The notes under the pieces were generated by a model that ran no database searches, was not told where the DNA came from, and saw only the letters and a program-made list of their open reading frames with translations. This document shows positions 10,989 to 25,200 of a stretch of 64,000 nt of DNA, piece after piece. A program made the translations under genes and the position numbers. The DNA comes from Xiphophorus maculatus (lineage: Eukaryota > Chordata > Actinopteri > Cyprinodontiformes > Poeciliidae): positions 7,490,501 to 7,554,500 of the forward strand of contig NC_036447.1 in assembly GCF_002775205.1 (NCBI RefSeq), given 5' to 3'. The number at the start of each line of letters is the position of its first letter. Within the stretch, counting starts at the first letter, position 1.

Positions 10989-12296
10989 TCAGAGAGCAGA
11001 GGTGTGGCTTTCATCGCTCTCGCTGTTACTGTGTCGTCTCACTCCCAGACTGTCTTTGTTTGACGTCCGGTTCTCATCAGGTCTTTCCCACTGAGCCATG
11101 TCTTTGTCTTCTGCTCTGCGTTTACTCGGATTCACAGGAAACTGAAACACAAACTGCTGGTCAGCCTCTCGTTTAAACTCTTGACTTGATCAAATATTTT
11201 AGTTAAACATCGTAAAGATCGAAGATTTATTTGTTTCTACCTGCAGATCGGGATTTGTGGAGGCTGCCTGGAAATTCATGTTCCTGAAATGCAACAAAAC
11301 ATCTCAGTTAAAAACATTTTTTCATTTATTTTGTTGTTTGTTTGATAGGAACAGATACAAGAACCAGATCAAGACACTCTGATGCCTGCATCACAGTGTA
11401 CACAGTATAGCCACAGCTAATTTGCAACAGCTGTCCCTACAATACGACGGTGTATTTGGGTATTGTAGATAAAAAAAAGAAAAAAAAGGAGCACATTTTT
11501 GCTAAAAAAAACTAATAAATTTCCTAAAAAACCCAGAAATCCTGAGATTGAAAAGTTGAAAATTTACCAGAAAGAACCCAGAAATTTTAAAATTAATCTA
11601 AAAATGTTTCTAGAAAAACTTATTCTGATTTTCTGAGTTTCATAAGTCAAAAATTTGCAAGAAAAATGTAAGAAATTCTTAGATTAATCTCAAAATTTTT
11701 TGAGCAAAAACATGAATATTTCTAAGTTTCAAAAGTCAAAACATTTTCCCCTTTTGAAACTCAGAAATTTCAAAAGTGAAAAGCTCAGCCCTTTCTGCTT
11801 GATTAAAAATCAGAATGTAGGCTTAACCTACTGACTATTGTTTGGGCTAATCTTGTAATAACTCGACGGCAAAAGGCGCTTAACATTACATTTATTTTAC
11901 ATAATTTGAACAGGGTGATGCTAAATCCATCCCAGTACAGGAGTTTTTGGGCAGAATATATTTACAGACAAAGAAAGTTTTATCTTAACTGCAAAATGTA
12001 TATATTTTTGTAAACTTTTTGTTTAATTACTACTATTTGCGATGCCGCATTAGGGCCATTGTAGACAGAAAAAAAGGAGTACATTTCCGGCAAAAAAGTT
12101 TTTTCTAGAAAATCTTTTAGATTAATCTCAGAATTTCAGGTTTTTGCTGGAGATTTTCAACTTTTGGAGATCAGAAATTTACTTGTTTTACTTGAAATTT
12201 TTTTAGATTAATCTCAAACTTTCATTGTTTTTTGCTGGAGATTTTCAACTTTTGGAGCTCAGAAATTTGCTTGTTTTTTGCTGGAAATCTTTTTAG

Positions 12297-12349
<53 letters not shown>

Positions 12350-15300
12350 CAGTATATCCACAGTGTCCATAATATTGCATCGTAGCCGTTGTTTTTTCAG
12401 CCCATGGCTGTTTTTTTTTTTTGAGTCAGTATGCTCCAGTTAATGATTAATCGATCACTAAATTAGTTAACAATTATTTCAATAATCTTTTCGTCACAAT
12501 TAATCCTACTTACGTGTAACCTTCAGCTTTACGGTTGATGTCAAAGCTCTCTCTGTCAGATGCCTTTTGCTTCCTACTGGTCTTGACACTAATAGCAAAC
12601 AAGAATCATTTAGATTTACTAGTTTGAGTCATTCACCGAACAAGAAACCACAAAGCAGTCTGAGGCTCACCTGATAAATAAAGCCAAGAAAACAATCAGT
12701 GCCACGAACGTCACGCCCAACAAAACCCCCAGAACGATGACTATAGTCTGGTCTGACGAACTCCCTGAGCTGGAGCTCTGAGAGTTTGTCTCTACGTCGA
12801 AATCAATCTCGTTCCCAAACACCACGGCCAGCTCCGCTTTCACCTTTTCAGACTCGCTCTGCAGCTTCCTGGTAAATCAAACAGACAAGTTAAAATTTTA
12901 AAGGGGACCTATTATGCAAAACTTATATTTTTCACGCTTTTAAAATTCCATTTGGATTTCTACTGCTACTAAAAAAAACCAAGAAGTTAAAAAAAAAAAC
13001 ACCCAGCCATTTTTTGGCAAAACATCACAGTCTGCCACCTAGCAACCCACGCTGAGCTCCAAGATGTTCGGTCAGCTGGTTTTATCGCTTTATGTGCTGT
13101 ACAATGGCTGCTGGAAGGGCAAGTGTTTTGTTGCTGGCTTGTCATCCAAAAACCACTTTTTGCATTCTTGTTGCTTGTATAGGAAGCTCTACTTCTGCTT
13201 TTGAAAGATGTTTGCAGCCACTTTTATGTGTGAATGAAACTTTGAGTTGTAAGGCGAGGCCAGCAGCTTATTTGAATTTAAAGTGACAAGAGGCTCTAAA
13301 ACATCTCAGAATAGTCAGAACCGAGGAGACTAAAATCTGATTATCTAAGAATAATTTTTAAAAATTGTATTGCACATGTATAGCCCAAATACCTATCCTA
13401 ATCTGGTCAAGGAAGCAATGTAACGTCTAAATCTAAAATGTTACATCACATTTACTACGTTCCAAAAGGTTGCATGTTTGAATCAAAAATTAAACTCCTA
13501 CTTTGCGACTTCCTGAGGTTCAACAGCTCCATCATTATCAAGAGCGACGAAGCTGACCAACGTCTTGACCGATGCCCTCAGCATTCGGCTTTCTCCTCCA
13601 CCAGAGTTCTGCACCTGTATTATGTTCACCGTCCAGCCCAGAGTTTTACCTAAAGCCCTGAGAGAAAACAAACCCGCGATATGACAACAGGAATGGATGC
13701 AATAAATCCGAAAATAAACATAACTTTATTCATGAACGTACTCCTCCAGCTCTGGAATCTTCCTCTCCACAATGTTAGCCAGCTGATTTATAGAGATGGT
13801 CGTCACGTCGCTGCTGCTGGCGCTGCCCTGAACCACAACCTGCGACAGGAAAGGAGGATTGAAAGCGATTCAGGTCACGCTGCAAGAGTCATGCAGATGT
13901 ATAACAATGCAAACAAACAGAATAGTGACAAGATATGTAGCAGTAAAAGTTCTTTCCTCTGCCACAAGTAACATCGTTTTCTCTTGTTCTAAAAGGTTGA
14001 CGCCAGATTCATAACCTCATCCACCTTCAGTACCTTTACTCTGTTCAGCTTCACTGTCATACTTACAGGATCTCCTCGCTTTCACTCACAATGCATCTTT
14101 TGTCAAAACATCCCACAGTACAATAATTTAGTAGCTCAGTGATTGGTGAAATTGGTTACTGGTTAAAACTTAACAGGCTTGGTTGTTATTTGTTTGGGTT
14201 TTTAAAGATGCTTATTTGGTAGATAGTCCTGTAGACGTCAGGAAACACGTAAAACCCCATTTGGCTGTTTAAATTTACCGTAAACATAGTTTGGTGGTGT
14301 ATTTTGGTGTATATACAGGAGCTGCTGTTAAATGTATCTTTTTGAGCTCTGGTAAAGGCAAATAGCCTTTTGAACTGTTTTGAAAATCATTCACATTTAG
14401 CAAGTCTGGCACAAAATGTCCAGGCTTGCAAAGACGGCAAACCAACCATCCATCCAGCCATTCAACCAACTACTAACCCTTTCATTTTGTCTTATGCACT
14501 ATACTTCAAATGTGGAAAATGTCACTTTAAACCAATCAACCAACCAAAATTCAGTCTTCAGCACTTACTTTATGTGGCTGTAGCATAAAAACCTTAGGGA
14601 CAGCCAAACAATCAACGAAAATTCAGTCTTAAAGGTAAAAGGTAAAAGTAATTTTATTTATATAGCACATTTTCAGCAACAAGGCAATACAAAGTGTTTA
14701 CACTTAGTCACTTACCTCTCCTCTGGGTGTAACATGAACCCTTAGGGGATCTGTAGAATTCACCTAATGAAACAACAACTAGCCAACCAACCGACCGACC
14801 GACCGACCCGGTCACTCAGTCTCAGGCACTATGCCTCAAACGTGGCTGTGAATAAAGCCCTTGGGCATCAGTAGCCTTCACCTCCAATGAATCAACCAGC
14901 CAACCAATCCCTTCATGCAGTCGTAGGAAATATGCCTCAAATGTTGCACGACTACGGATCACGTGGATCAGTAGCCTTCAACCAGCCAACCAACCCACCA
15001 TTATGCCTCAAATGTGTCTGTGGCATAAAGCCCCTGAGGATCAGCCTTCACCTCCAACCAACCAACCAACCAACCAACCAACCAACCAAGCCCTTCACTC
15101 AGACTTAGGCGCTATATTTCAAATGTCCCTGTGGCATAAAGCCTTGGGGATCAGTAATATTCACGTTCAACCAAACAACCAACATTAAGTTTTTACCTTT
15201 ACTGTGGTTGTAGCAGAAAGTCCATTGGGATCTGTGGCCTTCACCTCCATTGTGACGGTTTTTCCACCCAGATCTGCTGCTGACACCACAAACAGCTGAC

Positions 15301-18300
15301 CTGAAGTCGACTCCACGTCAAAGGAGGAGCTTTCTCCTGACAGACTGTAGACCAGATCACTGTTGTCTCCAACATCAGGGTCCGAGGCCTGAGGGTGGGC
15401 AGAAAGACAGACAGAAAGCTCCTTAATGGTGCTGTAGAATATACATTCTAATGAAGCTAATTTTTCAGATTAAAATAATCTTTTGAAAATAACAACTTTT
15501 AAGCAGGCATTAAACACACTTTTAAACAAACCCAGATTTCTGTATTGATCTGATTTAATGCTCTAAAGTCGTGTTTTAATGAGCTTTAAGTGGTAAATCA
15601 TCAAAACTAACAGAAATTAAAGCTTAAAAACATCAGTCTGTGTGTAATTAATCTATATAATGTGCTAAATAGCAGACTGCTGCATCCTTGGTGCACAAAG
15701 GAGCGTTATAATAGATCCTTCCTCCCAGAAGCTCTTAGACTATAATCACCACTAGGCCCGACAAACTCAATGAGTGTTTACATCCCTCAGGGTATTTACA
15801 CATTTTCTTCACTTTTATGTAGTCTGATGGTTTTAATTATAAATTTCTGATAATTATTGAGTCGGTAAGTAATATTTAATTCTCTTTCAGAGAAGGGATA
15901 GGATTAAATAAGTGTTCTTCACACTAATTTTCAAATGGAAAAAAGTGCTAAGCTATTTATTTTGTTCTTGGCTCATGTTTTCTCTTGTCCTTCTGATATA
16001 CAGTATCTGGATCAGAGCTGTTGGGAAATTGTCATACTTAAAAATGCAATCTGGTTGTAATGTGTGGTTAGATACAGAAACAACACCTTGACAGCTGTTT
16101 GGTGTAATAGTACAATCCAATGTTATTATATATAATCCACAGCAGATCTAGAAAATTACAACGCAAGATTGGTTCATTCTTGGTCCCTTAGTGTTGAAAC
16201 AAATTAGTATTGATTGCTCGCTTTCTTGTTTTTAAAAACCTGTTTGAAATAAATAATAAAATGAAACGTAGTCTGTTGTTGTTTAGCCACAACTGTAGAT
16301 GCAATTTTAAAAAATAACTTTTACTAACTGTACAGTATTATCTCTTATGCTGTAAATTTACCCTTGTTGAACAGTTTCTTATTCTTATTTTCTGCTTGTA
16401 GAATTTTTTTACCTGAGGGTTGTGGTTTGTTATTCTTAGGTTGTTCACGATATTTGGTGTTATAGAAACGATAAGCTTCCTTCACATTCCTGAAAATGTG
16501 ACTGCAGATTGTTGACACATTAACCACTTTCATGGGGGGACGGTTTCAGGTCAAAGTACACATCCATATGTTTATGGCCTTTACAGTAACTGTTCCTGCA
16601 ATCTCACTGGGTGGAGATAAACATGTTCAGAACCAGTTGATGGGAGCTGAGTGTGTTTACCTTCACTTGGATGACTGGGGTTTTGTACGGGGCGATGCTG
16701 AACACAGAGGCTTCATAATTATCCGAGGAGAACTCTGGAGGCTCGTTTACGTCCTCCACCTGAATTCTGACCTGAGAGATGCAAAAAGTTGATTTTGTTT
16801 GTATGAAAGCAACAATAAAGAGAGTTTGTGATGATAGCTGTGTGATGTTGCTCTTACCAGCGCCACTGCTGACGTGGGAGGCATCTGCGTGTCCACAGCC
16901 TCCACATCCAGGATGTACCACTCCTGCTCCTCCTTGTCCAGCTCTTTTGTAGAAAAGATGGTACCACTGCTGTCAATGGAGAACAGGTCTTCGTGTGTTC
17001 TCAGTCCATAGGAAACCTCGTACAGGTCGCTTCCTGCGAAGGCGCTGACCTGCCCCACAGTGACCCCCGAATTCTCGTTCTCTTTCAGGCTGAAGTCATA
17101 GGAGGAGTTCGGGAACGCCACGCCGTCCACCAGACTGGCGATCCTGATGTTCACCACCACACGAGCTGCACAGATACCGTCATTCAGCCTTATAATATTC
17201 CCACGTTGCATTGATAATCATTACATTTGTGATCAAGTTAAATGCTTAAACATGGCACAAATAATCACTTAGCTTTCTGAGAAGCAATCTTTTTTTGGAA
17301 GGGGATTATGGCCACGGGAAAAAAAATCTGACTTTAAGGGATTTTCATTTCCACCTCAATCACGAAAGTGTTTTGAAAATCTTTGACAATCCCACACACT
17401 CCTGAATGACCATCAAGTCCCTATCTTGATAAAAAAATACAACCATAATATCATATTATGAACAAATCAACCACCAACAATAATTTAACAAGTCAAAACA
17501 ATTTATGGAGCTGGATAGTAAATGGTCATGTTTTATTTAGTTCCCCCAACTGCTAGGGTTTAATTGGGAACACAAGCGTAGAGTGAGAAAACTTTCCATT
17601 AACAGAAGGTAGACAGGGTTTTTTCATAATAGCAATGAACAACTAATTTTAATGCAGCACTTCAGTATCGGAAATTACATTTTATTTAACACTTTAGAAT
17701 TGCTAAGTTGTCACTTTTCTAACTTCCTATAGCAGATGGTTGTACTGCAGTCCTAATAGTATGAAGTACAACAAGTATAGATTCAGTTTCAACTGTTTTG
17801 GTGCAGCTAAAAACAGTTCGGCCTGTTTACTTATAATAAAAATGTATGGGTTTTTTTCTGATTTAAAGTTACTGCTGGGATAAGCCGTTATATCCTCTGT
17901 GCACCATGAGGTGTGTGAGTACCACTATCTGATCCTGGCTATTTTAATCCTCAAATAGCCAGGATTACACTGGTCACAGATTTTGATGGCCAATAATGGA
18001 TGGTAATAATCCGTGACCTTCTGCCGCCTCTTCACTGGGTAAAATTCAGGATGTCTGCGGCCGCAGCACCACTATTACATACAAAAATAAGAAAACATTA
18101 AGCAATATTCTGACCTGTGGTGCTGAGCGGAGGCTCGCCATGATCTGTGGCCTCAGCCGTCAGAACCAGTGTGGTGTCTTCTTTTACATCAGCAAGGTCA
18201 GAGGTCAGTGTCACTTCTCCTGTTTCGCTGTCTAAGGCCAAATATGGTGAATGTCCTTCCGAGAAACTGAAACCAGAAATTATGAGAAAAGCTGCCTGAT

Positions 18301-21300
18301 TAGTTGATTTGAGACAAGAATATTTTAAATAAATTGGTGTGTTTAAGTGATTGAAATACAGGGATTTCATAAGCATAAACACCAGTTTAAATCTTCCACC
18401 ATTCGTTACGATAATAGTGCAAACTTTATTTTATTTGAATTTTATGTGACAAACCAACATAAAGAAGTACATAGTTGTCCAATGGACGACAAATATGAGG
18501 GTTTCAACATTTTTTACAGATAAAACCCTAAAAATGCAACATGGATTTTGTACTTATTGAGGTATTACTTTGCAGAAACACTTTCTGCAGTAGTTAAGTC
18601 TTCAGTGGTGTGTCTCTACCAGCTTTATATGTCAAGACATTGAAGTTTTTCCCCAATCTCTTTTGCAAAATAGCTCAAACTCAATCATATTGGATGGATT
18701 GTGTCAATTTTCAGTCTTGCCAAAGATTCTCAATTTGATTTTACAAAGTATTTTCCTTTGTGAAAAACAAAAAAGATCCTATTACATCAACTTTGTCTGT
18801 TACTATAAATCTCTGTAAACTATAGTTTGTGGTGGTAACATGAGTTCTGAGCGAACCTGTAGCTGATAAGCGAGTTGTTTCCATAGTCTTCGTCGGTGGC
18901 TCTCAGCGTCAGCAGCAGCTTCCCCTTCTCTGCGTCTTTCACCAGGATGCTAGTTTCATAGCTGCTGGAGCTGAACTCGGGTTTGTTGTCATTGAGGTCC
19001 ATGATGCTCACTCTCATGGTGGTGATGTTCTACGTAGAGCGCAAGGTTTGACTTAAAACATTGTTTTGCAAACAAATGTGCGGAAAAAAGTTGCTTTAAA
19101 GGGGACCCATTATGTAAAATTCACATTTTGCATGTTTTTGTTCATTCATTTAGGTCTCGGCTGTTTCTAATAACAGCCCAAGTGCTTTAATAAACACAAC
19201 CAGTGGTTTTATATAAAGTTTTTTGTGTCTGGAAAATGAGCCGTTTCAAAAACCTCCCGATTGTTACGTCTCATTCCATGGGCAGAAAGTCATTACCTAG
19301 CAACCCCAGCCTAGCCTCGCTCTGCTACCTAGCAACCCAAGTGGAGCTCCAGAACATTTGGGACATTATGCGTTGCACAATGGCTGCTGGAAGAGACAAG
19401 TGTTTTGTCGTTGACTTACCACTTAGAAACCACTTTCTGGATTCTTGTTGGTTGTGCAGGAAACTCCACTTATGCTCTTCTAAGATGTACAGTACGTTTG
19501 CATAACTACGCATCTGTCTGCAGCCATTCTTATGTGTAAGTGTAAATATTGAGATAGTGGGTGTGGCCAGAAGCAGCTTGTCTGGATTGAAAGTCACAAG
19601 ATGCCATAAAATGACTCATTCTGATAGGAGCTCAAAATAGGCAGAACTGACCAGATTAAAATGTCATTATTTAAGGAAGATTGTAAGCAAAAAATGTCAG
19701 AAACATGTTTTGTATGGGCCATGTACCATACAAAACATGTTCAAGGAGGCATAATAAGTCACCTTTATGCACTATTAGATTTAATAAATTCTCTAAATTA
19801 TTCCTACTACTCTCTGTAATAAAACCAAATACTAAAGAGATTTAAAGGGAAGTAAATAGGTTAGTTGCAGCTTTGTTTCACCTCTCTCTGTGGGCTGCCT
19901 TTGTCTGAAGCCTGCAGAACCAGGTTATAGGTTTCCGTGTTTTCCCGATCCAAAGAACCAACAACCAACAGCATCCCATCCTGCAAAACAAACTTGACTT
20001 TAAGATCCACACAGCAAAACTCTGGCAGTTCACTATTAGGGAAGATAATGATGCTGGTTTTACTTCACTAAATATGAACCAAACTTTTATGGCTCACCTC
20101 TCTGAAACTGAAAATGGGGTGAGGTGGACTGAGTGAGAGGGTGACCTCTCCATTCAGACCGATATCTGCGTCTGTGGTCTGGATGATGAAAATTTCTCCG
20201 GGGTTTTCCGCTGAATATTCGCCCTCCAGGATCTCCAAGGGGTAGGGGATGTTCGGGAACTGAGGGGTGTTGTCGTTATAGTCCAGGACGGTGATGTTGA
20301 GCTGAGCCGTGGCGCTCAGGCCGTCGGTGGGCTGATCCACAGCTACAACCTGAAACAAGAAGGATTTACAGCTTAAAACACAACAAACAATAAATCAATT
20401 AATCACACGATAAATTAAAATGAGCACAATAATTTCCATTTGGACAACAAAGAGTTGCTGCATTTTATATTGTTGAAAAGCCGCCATTTTGAGAAACGCT
20501 GCAAACATTTGACACCCAGTAAAAAGTAGTTAGTCTGCAATTTTGGTTACAGAGACTTCATAACCCATTTTAATTATTGTTGTTTTGTTTGTTTTCTTGG
20601 TTATTTTGGATTTTTAACATGTTTTCCTGTCCCAGTGTTAAATGTTCTTTAGAAATTAACACTTTTTGGATCTTTGAGTGAATGTACTCACATTATTATG
20701 CCATTATTATTATATTAGTTGAAAATGGTCTCATAATGATATTATTGTTTATTGCAATAATTTCTAAGACAATTGGGCATCCTTATATCTCACTCTAAAA
20801 TTTACTGTGACCTATTTTTGCTCCAAAGATAAAAAAAAAAAATGTTTGAGTTGTTGAGATATATTGACTTGTAAATATTTAACTTTATGTTTATCAGCAT
20901 CGTTAGGTACATTTATAACAAACGGCTAACAACAGCCAAGCAGTTTATGGATATAAAGCCGTCTGTGATAAACATTCCTCTGTTCTTCATCCAAACAGGG
21001 CGGGGAAACGTCAATCTCTAACTGCTGTTTATGTCCTGTTGCATAAACAACAGCGTCTGTTGCTGCAATCAACTCAGATATCATGTGGAAAATGACGTCA
21101 ATTTTCTGGAACAAAAAAAAAACACTTCATCTGAACTACATGTTAATGTAGTTTAGATGTATACGTACAGAGTTGGTTGGTTAATCCAAAACTTAACTTC
21201 TGAGATCTAAAATGGTGTATTAGGGCTATTTTAGATTTAAAAAAGAGGAGTAAATTTCCACCAAAAAACTCAGAAATGTTGAGAATAATCTCAGACATTT

Positions 21301-22258
21301 CCTAGAAAAAACAAGAAGATTTCTGAGTATGAAAAGTGGAAAATTTGCTAGAAAAAAACAAAAAAATGTCATTGTTCTCAGAAATGTTCAAGAATAAAAC
21401 GTGGGAATCTTTGAGTTTCAAAAGTCAAAGGTTTGTGGGAGAAATTTACTCCTCCTTTTCTTCTCTATTTACGATAGCCCTGAAACGCCGTCGTAGATTT
21501 ATGAGGTGACATTGCAGCCAGGTTCTTCTTTTCAAATGCTTTGGATTCACCAACCAACTTTGTCGTTTGGAGCCCTGGAGCAAACCGAGGTGCAAACATA
21601 ATGCTATAAGAGGAGGAAATTTACCATGACCTCAGAGAATAAATGGTTGCTAAATATTTGAAGCACATCATCCTGCTGTGAAAAACAATATATAGATCAC
21701 AACATCAAAAAAGAAGATTGAAAAAAGTGAGATCAAACCATGCAACGCTGAGAGAAATGATAAAAACCAAAACCTCCATCTGAGAAACATAAGTTTTTCC
21801 CACAACACAAACAGCAAAACCAAAACACAGAAAATATAATCATGTTGGACAGAATGACACCTGCTTACCTGCAGCATGTAGCTGTCCTTCGTCTCTCTGT
21901 CCAAAGTTTTGTCTTTCTTTAGTGAAACTACTCCTTGATTGTTAATGTCAAAAGTATCACTGGTGTAAACGAAGTGGCCATTGGAGAATCCGTCCTGCAC
22001 AGGAAGAAATGTTTGTTAAATAACCAAGATGGACGAGAGCAAAGCATTGAGCATTTTTCTAAAATGTAAAGGTAATAAATACCTTCACACTTTCTTAGAT
22101 GTACCCATTATGTACTGAATATTTTCTCTCTTTTTTTGCTTTTAGGTTGCAAAGTACCTATTTATTGTAAAAAAAAAATGTTTTAAAATTTAAAAAAACA
22201 TATTCATTCCTTTTATGGAAACATTTAATCATTTTCAAAGCAGATGAAGTTTGTTTTT

Positions 22259-22294
<36 letters not shown>

Positions 22295-25200
22295 GATATT
22301 GTAAAAACTTTTGTTTTTGTTCTTTTTTTTACCTATACTGAAGGTAAAAATGGTTTTAAGATTGTAAAAGTTGCTGACGCCTTTAATTATGAATTATCAG
22401 TACTCATACTTCAAAAACTGAATTTAAAACAAACATGTTTGAACCAAAAATTCACCAGACTCAGACACACACACCTGCAGTTTCTGTTAAAATTTCAGAA
22501 GTTTTTTATTGCATGAAACTGATCTTTTGCCTGATTTGCCCATTTTTTTTTGTTATTTATATGAATTATTGTCACTTTGGTCTCTAAAATATCAAAATTT
22601 CCACTTAACTTTATATTTTGGTCCATCTGATAATATGTTGAAGTAGTGCTACTCTTACTTGAGTACAGTTTTTGGGGACTGTACTGACCTCTGACCTTAC
22701 CTCATCTATATCAGTAACCTCCAGTGTGAGGATGGATGCACCGCTGGCCAGGTTCTCAGAGATCGCCTCATCGTAGCGCTCCTTGCTGAACTTTGGAGGG
22801 TTGTTGTTGACATCCTTCACCTTCACCACCACAGATCCATTACCGACCAGAGAGGGCGACCCTCCATCTGACACCTGAACGCTCAGGGTGAACTCTTTGA
22901 CCTCGCTGTAGTTCAGAGGTTGGGCTAGCCTCAGGATCCCGCTGGAGGCCTCCAGCTGAAAAACTGCAGGCTCAGACGACGGACTCTGCTCTGAGATGCT
23001 GTAGGTGACTCTCCCATTCGCTCCTTCATCCGGATCTTCAGCTGACAGCCTCAGGAGGCTCGTACCCACTGCCTCGGTTTCGGAGACTTCCACCTGGTAC
23101 TCCGGTTGTGAGAACGTCGGGGTGTTATCGTTGATGTCGGTTACTTGGAGCGCCAGCATGGCGGTGGCGGACCTGGCAGGGCAACCCTGATCTTCAGCCA
23201 CCACCAGCAGCTCGTACGCCGCTGTGGTCTCCCTGTCGAGCGCACCAGCCAGGCTCACCATCCCGGACACTGGGTCGATGAAGAAGCGCACCTCCCCTCC
23301 TCTCAGGGAGTATCTGATCTCCTTGTTGAAGCCGCTGTCTTTGTCTGTGGCTACGACTTCGGTAATGTTGGATCCCACCTCTGTGTCCTCTGGGACAGAC
23401 TTTGAGACAGAACTGGAGGCGAAAACAGGGCTGTTGTCGTTAATGTCAGTGACCTGAACCTCAACGACTGCCGTGTCAGTGGTGGCGCCGTCGCTGATGG
23501 AGATTCCCACTGAGTAGTTGTGTGGGCCGTCATCGCGGTCAAGCTTCACTGTGGTTTTGACTTCACCAGTTTGGGAGATGGAGAACTTATCAGCTTCTGT
23601 TGTAACTTGAAGGGTCCCGGGTTCAGAAGAAAGTTCGAGGAAGTTCACCTGAAACCAACGAGGAAACAATTAGGAGGCTAAACTGATTTTACTTTTGCAA
23701 AAAACTTGCAAAAAATACTCATAGTTCTGGACTAATTTCATCACTAAATTTTATGTATTTTGTTGAGATTTTACGTGATATTAGAGCATAAATGTGAAGC
23801 AGAAGGAAAATTATGCATTGCTCAAAATTTTATTTTTTTTTCTAGAAAATTTTTGACTTTTCAAACTAAGAAATTTTCTTGTTTTTATTTTTTTGTCCAG
23901 AAATATTTTGAGAATTTTTGGCTGAAATTTACTCCCTTTTTTTTCTATCTGCTGTGGTCCTAATTCAGCGTCGTAAAAATCCAGTTAAACCATATTTCAA
24001 TGTTTATTTCTTTTCATTGTGATTTCATCACATGCTATTTTTATGATTACAATGACACGCAAAATAAAAATAAAAAAAACCCTCCCTCGCTGCAGTGTCA
24101 AGCATAACTCTGCCCCCAGACAAATTTTGGAAAATGTAGCCAAAGTGGGCGGAGTCAGGAAGCGCTAAGGGGCGTGGTCAAGTGTGAGGGTAAGTGGAGG
24201 GTCACTACAAAGGAAATTATTTTTGTCCTAGCAACATTGTCGCCATTTTTTGGACCCAAATAGCTAGTAGTTTAGTGACTGTTTTGTGTTATTGTGTAAT
24301 TTTGAGTGAGATGGTTTTGTACACCAAAACGTTTGCAGTAGTATGTAACCTACCTTCACAATCAGAGCTCCTGGTTCCTGCTCCTCTTCTACGGCGCCTT
24401 GGTAGAGTTTTTGTAGAAACTGAGGATTCGAGTTACCTGGAGCGTGAACGATCACCTGTGCTGCGGTGGAACGGGATATGGTACCTCCTGAAGGAGAAGT
24501 GGACATAAACAGAAATGTTATGTAATGAGTGCGATTGATATCCATTTTTATCATCATGCCTCTTCTGAGCGAACAGATTTTTAAAGTAACCAAACGCAGG
24601 GAGGCAGAAAGTCTTCCCGCCATCAGGAAGCGTTCTGACCCAGAAATAAACTGTTCCATAAATCTACGGTCACATGATTTACAACTAGCTGGAATAACAG
24701 TTTTATAACCTCTATAAATTAGATAAGATGTTACGCAACAGAAACGCTGTAGTAAGTATGCCAGGCCACTGGGTGGCGCATGTTTATTATTGTGGGTTAC
24801 AAAAAAGGCACATGTGGGTTACAAAAAAGATGAGTCTCACATGTACAAACTGAAACACAACGGAGCATTAGGGCCATTGTAAAACAAAGAAAAAAAAAGG
24901 TAAAACATTTTCTAGAAAAAAATGTGAATTTTCCTGAGTTTCGAAAGTTAAATTTTTTTTGACTTTTGAAACTGAGAAATTTGTATGTTTGTTCACATTG
25001 AGCATTGTTCAAGGAGGCCAGTCTCTACAAATAAGCACAATGTTGCTTTGTAGCTGGCATGATGCAAAAAAGAGTTTCCATTGTAATTAAAAAAACAACC
25101 TTCATACAGCTGAAAAACCAGCTCATCCTAGCACAAAAACGTTTTTATAATCAAAAACGTGATATTTTTCAAAATTGGCATGTTTTCATTGAGTAAGCCT

